The notes beneath the pieces were generated by a model that was not told where the DNA came from, made no database searches, and saw nothing but the letters and a program-made list of their open reading frames with translations. From RGIG5612 sp963591145 (lineage in GTDB: Bacteria > Bacillota > Clostridia > Lachnospirales > Lachnospiraceae), in contig CAVARE010000021.1 of the NCBI GenBank assembly GCA_963591145.1, positions 1 to 12,102 of the forward strand: 12,102 nt of DNA. The letters are read 5' to 3'. Every line of letters starts with the position of its first letter. The stretch's first letter is position 1. Shown piece by piece: positions 6,240 to 12,102 of the stretch. The position numbers and the translations under genes are program-made.

Positions 6240-6245
6240 CCTCAC

Positions 6246-6357
6246 ATGGTGATCATATGACTGACGGAAACGTGGATAACCACATGGAAGTATGATCGTG
6301 TAGCCGGCCGACCGTCTGGGCAGAAGAAGTCCAGTCGCGCGGCTTTTTCTTTATTTT
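6246..6357 (+). ncRNA. ZTP riboswitch (pfl motif) with terminator platform
   Basis: Motif order matches the pfl/ZTP class: P1 GATCATA/TATGATC (6251-6257/6291-6297, 7 bp perfect), conserved ACTGACGG (6260-6267), a hairpin GTGG-ATAA-CCAC (6272-6283) followed by ATGGAAG, and the 3' conserved CCGTCTGGGCA (6312-6322). GACGG (6263-6267) is complementary to CCGTC (6312-6316), keeping the pairing of the usual GGCG/CGCC with changed bases. The class binds the purine intermediate ZTP (and ZMP), which rises when 10-formyl-tetrahydrofolate is short. The 3' domain is shared with the terminator stem, so ligand binding should prevent termination: an ON switch. It controls pflA-pflB, a known gene context for the class. 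Motifs recalled from memory, not by covariance search. Confidence 0.88.
6307..6357 (+). terminator. Riboswitch expression-platform terminator
   Basis: Arms 6307-6319 and 6331-6343 pair as GCCG/CGGC, CG/CG and CTGG/CCAG with three mismatches, loop 6320-6330, followed by TTTTTCTTTATTTT (6344-6357). The 5' arm contains the aptamer's CCGTCTGG, so folding of the aptamer and of this terminator exclude each other. After it, 6358-6457 holds no gene, only small dyads (ATGCTG/CAGCAT at 6367-6395; CTTGAA/TTCAAG at 6416-6431). Confidence 0.85.
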
Positions 6358-6471
6358 AGGCTCAAGATGCTGACAATTTCTATCATATGCAGCATGGTTT
6401 CACACCAGATCAGCACTTGAAATGCTTCAAGCCCTGTTTCGCAGGTCTTCACACAGGAAGGAGGTTACAGA

Positions 6472-7194
6472 TTGCTTCAAGGAAGGATCCACTCAATCGA
6501 GTCAATGGGTCTTGTTGATGGTCCTGGCATCAGAACTGTCGTATTCATGCAAGGCTGCCATCTGCGCTGCAAATATTGTCACAATCCGGACACATGGCCG
6601 CTGACCAGCGGCAAGGAACTTATTCTAACTCCCGAAGAACTACTAAAAAAATTACTGCGATTTAAGCCCTATTATGCCGATAACGGCGGTGTTACATTCT
6701 CAGGCGGTGAACCTCTCCTGCAGAAGGATTTTCTAGTCAAATGTCTCTCATTATGTAAGGAAAATCAGATTCACACGTGTCTGGACACTGCAGGCTGCGG
6801 GGATGGAGATTATGAAGAGATACTCTCACTTACAGATCTGGTGCTTCTCGACATTAAGCATTATACAGCCGATGGCTTCAGGCTGGTAACCGGCTGTGAA
6901 TCCGATGAATCGCTGCGATTTCTGGATACGCTTCAGAAGGCAAATGTTCCTATATGGATACGGCACGTGGTGGTGCCAGGACTTACTTATGACGATGCGC
7001 ATCTAGAAGGACTGATTAAATATTTGCAAACACTTAAGAATATTCAGAGGGTCGAGCTGCTTCCATATCATACTCTGGGGGTCAGCAAATATCATGCGCT
7101 GAATATATCCTACCCACTGGAGGACGTGCCGGCACTGGCCGCTGAGGAACTGGCTGGCTGGCAGGAGCGGCTAGACAATATATTCAAACCCTGA
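6472..7194 (+). CDS. pflA: Pyruvate formate-lyase activating enzyme
   Basis: A radical SAM protein of 240 residues, near the 246 of E. coli PflA. GRIHSIESMGLVDGPGIRTV opens the protein, and Cys29-x3-Cys33-x2-Cys36 in QGCHLRCKYCHNPDTW binds the [4Fe-4S] cluster; SGGEP (77-81) is the SAM-binding motif; the later VLLDIKH and HVVVPG segments are typical of PFL activases. It abstracts a hydrogen from the conserved glycine of PflB to install the radical. TTG is the start, with AAGGAGGT (6458-6465) 6 nt upstream; no in-frame ATG gives the family N-terminus. It precedes pflB by 132 bp, the reverse of the E. coli order, and is transcribed from the riboswitch-controlled promoter. Confidence 0.95.
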   Translation: MLQGRIHSIESMGLVDGPGIRTVVFMQGCHLRCKYCHNPDTWPLTSGKELILTPEELLKKLLRFKPYYADNGGVTFSGGEPLLQKDFLVKCLSLCKENQIHTCLDTAGCGDGDYEEILSLTDLVLLDIKHYTADGFRLVTGCESDESLRFLDTLQKANVPIWIRHVVVPGLTYDDAHLEGLIKYLQTLKNIQRVELLPYHTLGVSKYHALNISYPLEDVPALAAEELAGWQERLDNIFKP

Positions 7195-7326
7195 GCTGCT
7201 GCTCTGCATGCTAACGTAAATTAACCCATACCATTAACATTATTGAAACTATATAACCACACCATTGTTATAAAACACCCAGTAACATTTTAAGCAAATA
7301 CACCTGAATCTAAGGAGGAAAACTAC

Positions 7327-9570
7327 ATGTCTATTGATGTAAACTGCACTGCATGGAAGGGATTTCGCACTGGCGAATGGCGCCATCTCGTGAACGTCCG
7401 CAACTTTATTCAGAAGAATTACACGCCATATACCGGTGATGAATCATTTTTGGCACCAACCACCAAGCGTACTGACAAGGTCTGGGGCCGCGCTCATGAA
7501 CTCATTCTGGAGGAACTGGAGAAAGGTATCCTTGACGTAGAGACCAATATTGTCTCAGGCATCGACAACTTCGGTCCTGGATATATCGACAAGGACAACG
7601 AGGTGATCGTAGGCCTTCAGACAGATGCACCGCTTAAGAGAATCGTAAATCTGTATGGCGGCATGCGTACTACAGAATCGGCTTTGAAGGAATATGGCTA
7701 CGAATTAAATCCTGAGATCGCCCGCCACTTCCGTCAATACAGAAAGACTCACAATGACGGCGTATTCGACGCATATCCGCAGCGCACCCGTCTGGCCAGA
7801 ACTGCAGGCCTCCTTACGGGTCTTCCTGATGCCTATGGCCGCGGCCGTATAGTCGGCGACTACAGACGTGTGCCTCTCTATGGCACAGATTTCCTGATTG
7901 AATCGAAGCAGCACGATCTGGATGAGCTGGACGGACCTATGACTGACGAGCGCATCCGTCTGCGTGAAGACGTGCAAATGCAGATCCGTGCATTAAAGGA
8001 AATGGCTCAGATGGCTGCCCGCTATGGCTGCGATATCACCAAGCCTGCCGAAAATGCTCACGAGGCTGTGCAGAATCTCTATATGGCATACCTGGCAGGA
8101 GTTAAGGAAAATAACGGTGCCGCAACCAGCCTCGGACGTACCGCAACCTTCCTTGATATCTACATTCAGCGCGATATGGCAAATGGCATTCTCGATGAGC
8201 AGGGTGCTCAGGAGCTGATCGATCAGTTTATCATCAAGCTCAGACTGGTTCGTCACCTGCGTACACCTGAATATAATGAATTATTCGGCGGCGACCCGAC
8301 ATGGATCACAGAGGCTCTCGGCGGCATGGGCATAGACGGACGTACTCTGGTTACCAAGAACAGCTTCCGCTATCTGCATACGCTTACTAACCTGGGAACT
8401 GCTCCAGAACCAAACCTCACTATCCTGTGGAGTCAGAATCTGCCAGACGGATTTAAGAAATACTGCTCGAAGATGAGCATTGATACCGACTCTATTCAGT
8501 ATGAAAATGATGATGTAATGCGCCCGATTTACGGTGATGATTACTGCATCTCATGCTGTGTATCAGCCATGGCAGTCGGCAAACAGATGCAGTTTTTCGG
8601 TGCCCGTGCGAACCTGGCCAAAAGCCTCCTCTATGCTATCAACGGCGGAGTTGATGAGAAGAAGGGCATGCTCGTAGTTCCTGGTATTGAGAAGGATAAT
8701 GACGAGGTACTCGAATATTCGAAGGTAATTACCAACTACAAAAAGGTTCTGTCTTATGTAGCTGAGCTCTATGTCGATACGATTAATATCATTCACTATA
8801 TGCATGACAAATACGCATATGAAGCCAGCCAGATGGCGCTGCATGATACATTAGTTGAACGCCTTGCAGCATTCGGCGTTGCCGGAATATCTATCGCCGC
8901 TGACTCACTGTCTGCCATAAAATTTGCCCGCGTTAAACCTGTTCGTGACGAGAACGGAATCGCGGTTGACTTCATAACTGAAGGAGATTTTCCTAAGTAT
9001 GGCAATGATGATGACCGGGTGGACGATATTGCGGTTGAGATCATGACTTATTTCTCCAGCGAGCTGAAGAAGCATCCGATGTATCGTAATGCCGTTCATA
9101 CATTGTCTGCGCTTACTATCACGAGCAACGTAATGTATGGCAAGAAGACAGGAACTACCCCGGATGGACGTAAGGCAGGTGAACCATTTGCACCAGGCGC
9201 TAATCCTATGCACGGACGCGATGAGAACGGTGCTCTGGCCAGCCTTAACTCGGTTGCGAAGATTCCTTACTGCCGTGTATGCCAGGACGGTGTATCTAAT
9301 ACCTTCTCCATCGTGCCAAATGCGCTGGGTAAGACAGCTGAGGAGAGGAAGAATAACCTGGTTCAGATCCTCGACGGCTACTTTATTCAGGGCGCACATC
9401 ACCTGAATGTTAATGTTATGAATCGTGAGGTTCTGCTGGACGCAATGGAGCATCCGGAGAAGTACCCTACTCTCACGATCCGTGTATCAGGATATGCGGT
9501 TAACTTCAACAGACTTACCAGGGAGCAGCAGTTAGAAGTGGTTAAGAGAACCTTCCACGAGAGCATGTGA
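7327..9570 (+). CDS. pflB: Formate C-acetyltransferase (pyruvate formate-lyase)
   Basis: A glycyl radical enzyme of 747 residues (E. coli 760). The adjacent active-site cysteines Cys410-Cys411 lie in CISCCVSAM, and the radical glycine is Gly722 in RVSGYAVNF near the C-terminus, which distinguishes it from decarboxylases or diol dehydratases of the same superfamily; the GKQMQFFGARANLAK block also matches true PFL. It converts pyruvate and CoA to acetyl-CoA and formate in the anoxic cytoplasm; formate can feed 10-formyl-tetrahydrofolate. The ribosome binding site AAGGAGG (7312-7318) is 8 nt before ATG. There is no clear terminator or promoter in the 132 bp after pflA, so it should share the riboswitch transcript. 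Its TGA overlaps the ATG of a possible small membrane peptide. Confidence 0.97.
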   Translation: MSIDVNCTAWKGFRTGEWRHLVNVRNFIQKNYTPYTGDESFLAPTTKRTDKVWGRAHELILEELEKGILDVETNIVSGIDNFGPGYIDKDNEVIVGLQTDAPLKRIVNLYGGMRTTESALKEYGYELNPEIARHFRQYRKTHNDGVFDAYPQRTRLARTAGLLTGLPDAYGRGRIVGDYRRVPLYGTDFLIESKQHDLDELDGPMTDERIRLREDVQMQIRALKEMAQMAARYGCDITKPAENAHEAVQNLYMAYLAGVKENNGAATSLGRTATFLDIYIQRDMANGILDEQGAQELIDQFIIKLRLVRHLRTPEYNELFGGDPTWITEALGGMGIDGRTLVTKNSFRYLHTLTNLGTAPEPNLTILWSQNLPDGFKKYCSKMSIDTDSIQYENDDVMRPIYGDDYCISCCVSAMAVGKQMQFFGARANLAKSLLYAINGGVDEKKGMLVVPGIEKDNDEVLEYSKVITNYKKVLSYVAELYVDTINIIHYMHDKYAYEASQMALHDTLVERLAAFGVAGISIAADSLSAIKFARVKPVRDENGIAVDFITEGDFPKYGNDDDRVDDIAVEIMTYFSSELKKHPMYRNAVHTLSALTITSNVMYGKKTGTTPDGRKAGEPFAPGANPMHGRDENGALASLNSVAKIPYCRVCQDGVSNTFSIVPNALGKTAEERKNNLVQILDGYFIQGAHHLNVNVMNREVLLDAMEHPEKYPTLTIRVSGYAVNFNRLTREQQLEVVKRTFHESM

Positions 9571-9662
9571 TGTTAGTAGTGGGACTCGCCGTTATGCTAT
9601 TGATTATACTGATCGCGATAGCTGCAGCTTCCTTGATCGGAAGCTGTATACCCACGGCATAG
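9570..9662 (+). CDS. Possible 30-residue membrane peptide overlapping the pflB stop
   Basis: The ATG shares one base with the pflB stop (TGATG), the usual sign of translational coupling. The reading frame gives 30 residues beginning MLVVGLAVMLLIILIAI and ending GSCIPTA: about twenty-two continuous hydrophobic residues, enough for one transmembrane helix, then a short Cys-containing tail. No strong separate ribosome binding site is present (only GAGAG just upstream), so it would depend on ribosomes finishing pflB. A perfect 8-bp hairpin CAGCTTCC-TTGATC-GGAAGCTG (9625-9646) lies within the frame and could instead be the functional element, for example stabilising the mRNA 3' end. I do not recognise the peptide; chance cannot be excluded. 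Confidence 0.4.
   Translation: MLVVGLAVMLLIILIAIAAASLIGSCIPTA
9625..9646 (+). repeat. Perfect 8-bp hairpin after pflB
   Basis: CAGCTTCC (9625-9632) and GGAAGCTG (9639-9646) pair perfectly around TTGATC. No T-tract follows, so it is not an intrinsic terminator by itself. It lies 65 bp upstream of the real terminator hairpin and inside the small reading frame. Confidence 0.7.
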
Positions 9663-9694
9663 ATGTATATGTCTCATAGCCGGAGATTTGTTAC

Positions 9695-9758
9695 ATAAAT
9701 CAGATATAAAGCGTATGCTCACAGCAGCAATCACTGCATGGGCATACGCCTTCTTATC
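9695..9758. terminator. Bidirectional terminator between pflB and the minus-strand methionine genes
   Basis: GCGTATGCTC (9711-9720) and GGGCATACGC (9740-9749) form a 10-bp stem with one G-T pair. On the plus strand CTTCTTATC follows; on the minus strand TTTATATCTGATTTA follows. It lies 8 bp from the stop codon of the minus-strand gene and serves two convergent transcripts. The plus-strand T-tract is the weaker one. Confidence 0.75.
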
Positions 9759-11829
9759 AGTTGCCTGTAAGTCCGGCTTCCCTGATCTTATCAATAATCC
9801 GGCAAATGAGCCCGGTTCGCATAAACGGTGTCATAAGATAGAAGCCGCTGACATATGGCGCAATCTCCTGAGCTATCACTGACGAAATCTTAACAGCCAG
9901 CTCCTCGCCTTCTTCTCTATCCTTGCCTTCATACATTTCAGTTATACGAGGATCTACATTTATTCCATGGATCTCACTGTCCATAAAGCGGGCGTTCTTG
10001 GCACTGACCACCGGTATGATCCCGCCCAGGATATAAGCCTCCGGGAGCTCCTTATGTGCGATCTTAAGATTTTCCAGTGCTGACTCTGTCAGTACCGGCT
10101 GAGTCAGAAATCCCACCATACCATTGTTCAGTTTCTCTCTGGCCATCTTAAGTTGATTGTCAAAATTATAAGCATTAACATTCAATGCACCGAATACGTG
10201 AATCGGTGACGGAAGCTCCTGTTCTGACAGGGATGTGACGAATGCTGCCAGCTTCCTGGAGTTAAACTGAAATACGCTCTTAACTTCATCTCTCTGGGCT
10301 GACGGAATAGGATCGCCAGTTACCAGAAGTGCATTTCTTAAGCCTTCCGCATATAGTCCCAACAGCAGCGCCTTGGTAGCATTCAAATTACGATCACGAC
10401 ATGTCATATGAGGCAGCGCTTCCATGTTAAGTTCCCTGTGAACCTTACATGCCAGCAGGCTAGAGTCTACTCTGGCTCTGGCAATCGGGCAGTCAGCAAT
10501 CGTGATAATATCTACATCTGCATGCTTCAGCTGCTGAGCTCCATTCATAAACCTAGTAAGATCTGCGTCTGCAGGCGGATCCAGCTCAACTGCTATAACC
10601 TTCTTGCCTTTCTGAAGATTGTCCCAAAATTTACTTTCGACCTTGATAGCAGCTGTATCATCCTTATCACTCTCAGGTGATGAGCTGAATTTTCCATGTG
10701 ATGAGTCTGTTGCAGAAACCTTTTTTTCTGTATTCTTATCATGAAGCAGGCTCGAATTCACATCTACATGAGCATTAGTTGTCTCCACATGTGAGTCAGC
10801 CTTTTCTGAATGGATAGCAGCTGTCTCTTCCACATCCGCATTTGCATCAACTGTCCCGGCAGGAGAATTATTCTCTTCCTGCAGCTGCTTCTGTACGCAA
10901 GCGATATGGGCAGGTGTGGTGCCGCAGCATCCGCCCAGGATCCTCGCACCCATATGCGCCATCTCGACCAGCTGTGTCGCGAAATATACCGGATCGCCTT
11001 CGTAGAAGGTACGATTAGCGATAACCGTCGGATATCCGGCATTAGGCATCACTGCCATCTGGGTGTGATCTGATTTTTCAGCCAGCTTAAGCCTCTGAGC
11101 CAGCTCTAACATGTGCCTTGCGCCGCATACGCAGTTCATGCCCACCGCATCAATAGCACCTGTCTGCATCATCGTGTTGATAAGCTCGGTTACGAACTTA
11201 CCATCTCTGCTGAATCCGTCAGGCTGAACGGCAAATGATACTATAATATATGCATCGGCACATTTGCCCTTAAGATACTTAACTGCCTCTGTGAGTCCAT
11301 CTGCATTAGAATTCGTCTCAAACAGGAAATTTCCAGCACCCAACTCCAGAAATCTGTCAATGACCCAACAGTATTCTCGTTCCTGTTCTTCGGCAGTATT
11401 TGCAGTAACAGGACCTATATCTGCAAATATATATGGACATTCCGCCGCATTTCTGTCAGATATCTTATTATCTGACTTCATGCTATCTGCCATCTTACTG
11501 CCTGAAGCCTTACTATACGGCGTCTGACCTTCATCAAGAATACGGTTTTCCACAGCCTGATGAGCCAGCTTCCAGCCTGCGGCGATCACCTTCTTAACGA
11601 GTTCTTCATCGCCAGGCATAGAGATGCGATTGGCACCGAAGGTATTAGTCTTTATGGCCATCGCGCCGGCTTCGATATATTCTCTATGGATTTTTTCTAT
11701 CAGCTCCGGCTGATTTAGATTGGCCAGTTCGCATCCGCTTCCCGAGCTGTGAGTGCATTGCGCATAATATGTTCCCATGCCGCCATCGAACAGCAGCACA
11801 TTTTCTTCCAAATATTTACGAAGTTCCAC
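9757..11829 (-). CDS. Bifunctional homocysteine S-methyltransferase / methylenetetrahydrofolate reductase
   Basis: A 690-residue fusion of the YitJ type. Residues 1-315 are a homocysteine S-methyltransferase barrel: DGGMGT (15-20) and the zinc ligands Cys233 (GMNCVCG) and Cys301-Cys302 (LGGCCGTTP). Residues 400-690 are a MetF-like reductase, with the catalytic-type Glu415 in VELDPP, LLVTGDPIP (501-509), QPVL and a C-terminal IPVVSAKNARF region. It should reduce 5,10-methylene-THF to 5-methyl-THF and take part in methyl transfer to homocysteine. Two low-complexity stretches, 101-130 and about 316-399, make it roughly 80 residues longer than B. subtilis YitJ. GTG is the start, directly abutting the upstream TAA, with AAGGAGG (11841-11847) 11 nt upstream. 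It follows a cobalamin-binding protein gene, so its methyltransferase domain may work with that corrinoid domain. Confidence 0.92.
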   Translation of the reverse strand: MELRKYLEENVLLFDGGMGTYYAQCTHSSGSGCELANLNQPELIEKIHREYIEAGAMAIKTNTFGANRISMPGDEELVKKVIAAGWKLAHQAVENRILDEGQTPYSKASGSKMADSMKSDNKISDRNAAECPYIFADIGPVTANTAEEQEREYCWVIDRFLELGAGNFLFETNSNADGLTEAVKYLKGKCADAYIIVSFAVQPDGFSRDGKFVTELINTMMQTGAIDAVGMNCVCGARHMLELAQRLKLAEKSDHTQMAVMPNAGYPTVIANRTFYEGDPVYFATQLVEMAHMGARILGGCCGTTPAHIACVQKQLQEENNSPAGTVDANADVEETAAIHSEKADSHVETTNAHVDVNSSLLHDKNTEKKVSATDSSHGKFSSSPESDKDDTAAIKVESKFWDNLQKGKKVIAVELDPPADADLTRFMNGAQQLKHADVDIITIADCPIARARVDSSLLACKVHRELNMEALPHMTCRDRNLNATKALLLGLYAEGLRNALLVTGDPIPSAQRDEVKSVFQFNSRKLAAFVTSLSEQELPSPIHVFGALNVNAYNFDNQLKMAREKLNNGMVGFLTQPVLTESALENLKIAHKELPEAYILGGIIPVVSAKNARFMDSEIHGINVDPRITEMYEGKDREEGEELAVKISSVIAQEIAPYVSGFYLMTPFMRTGLICRIIDKIREAGLTGN

Positions 11830-12102
11830 TTATCCTAGTACCTCCTTGGCGATATCTGCCGATGCCTTAGCATCCCTGGCATAATAATCTGCGCCGATCT
11901 CTTCGGCATAATCCGGGGTCAGCACCGCGCCGCCCACCATGACCTTGCATTCATGTCCCGATGCATGAAGTGCCTCAATCGTGCGCTTCATCGACACAAC
12001 GGTAGTCGTCATAAGGGCCGACAGACCCACCAGCTTCACATCCTCCGCGATTGCCATATCTACTACCTTCTGCACAGGCACGTCCCTGCCCAGATCTATG
12101 AC
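11830..12102 (-). CDS. Cobalamin-binding domain protein, 5' end outside the window (MetH-type)
   Basis: The last 90 residues of a larger gene; the frame is open to the window edge. The visible part begins VIDLGRDVPVQKVVDMA and contains Ser28-x-Leu30 in GLSALMTTT, then exactly 26 residues, then GG in VMVGGA: the S-x-L-x26-GG portion of the B12-binding motif of methionine synthase and corrinoid proteins. The cobalt-ligating D-x-H-x-x-G should lie just beyond the edge. The protein stops right after this domain (EVLG), so there is no C-terminal SAM-dependent reactivation domain as in full-length MetH. Its stop abuts the GTG of the next gene, so they form one operon. It may be a split methionine synthase or a small corrinoid carrier; the hidden part would decide. 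Confidence 0.88.
   Translation of the reverse strand, partial: VIDLGRDVPVQKVVDMAIAEDVKLVGLSALMTTTVVSMKRTIEALHASGHECKVMVGGAVLTPDYAEEIGADYYARDAKASADIAKEVLG

Noticed and set aside
6422..6604. Plus-strand open frame overlapping the pflA start
   Set aside because: It covers the pflA ribosome binding site and start in another frame; its translation is not protein-like and the pflA frame carries all radical-SAM motifs.
7243..7274. Separate pflB promoter (TTGAAA...TATAAA) in the pflA-pflB gap
   Set aside because: The spacer is 20 bp, too long, and AT-rich sequence makes such matches common.
8905..9453. 182-codon minus-strand open frame inside pflB
   Set aside because: It is a shadow of a highly conserved pflB region; the product has no coherent domain or start signal.
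9663..9698. 11-codon frame (ATG TAT ATG...) after the small membrane frame
   Set aside because: Too short, no ribosome binding site, no distinctive composition.

Overview
The window reads as chromosomal core metabolism of an anaerobic, low-to-mid G+C Bacillota, most likely a Lachnospiraceae-type clostridium. Support comes from the glycyl-radical pyruvate formate-lyase and its activase behind a ZTP/pfl riboswitch, two Rrf2-family regulators of the CymR type, strong AGGAGG ribosome binding sites, sigma-A type promoters and T-rich intrinsic terminators. The family assignment is inference; no rRNA or phylogenetic marker is present. I see no tRNA, rRNA, CRISPR array, insertion sequence or phage gene.

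Layout. (1) 1-3168, minus strand: cysK (cysteine synthase), then a 292-bp gap packed with inverted repeats, then metY (O-acetylhomoserine sulfhydrylase), then a CymR-like Rrf2 regulator 3 bp downstream, closed by an intrinsic terminator at 51-85. (2) 3169-3336: divergent regulatory region with a perfect consensus promoter for cysK, a second promoter for another Rrf2 regulator on the plus strand, and a 17-bp palindrome sitting on the cysK -35 box. (3) 3337-5128: the second Rrf2 regulator converges with a MATE-family transporter; their stop codons are 4 bp apart. (4) 5129-6148: AT-rich divergent region, then a LysR-family regulator. (5) 6210-9662, plus strand: promoter, ZTP riboswitch with a terminator platform, pflA, pflB and a possible 30-residue membrane peptide overlapping the pflB stop. 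(6) 9711-12102, minus strand: bidirectional terminator, a fused homocysteine S-methyltransferase/methylenetetrahydrofolate reductase, and the 3' end of a cobalamin-binding protein cut by the window edge.

How the genes fit together. CysK makes cysteine, MetY makes homocysteine by direct sulfhydrylation, and the B12-domain protein plus the fused enzyme would methylate homocysteine to methionine with methyl groups drawn from the folate pool. PFL yields formate, which can feed that pool, and its operon is read through a riboswitch that senses ZTP, the signal of 10-formyl-tetrahydrofolate shortage. Sulfur amino acid and one-carbon metabolism are therefore the shared theme, with MATE/LysR as an apparently unrelated pair.

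The most notable points are: both Rrf2 regulators end in an aromatic residue plus isoleucine (MYFI and DYYI), the kind of C-terminus by which known partners dock in the CysK active site; a clear operator candidate at cysK; an unexplained run of seven dyads upstream of metY; and an overlapping hydrophobic micro-ORF after pflB.
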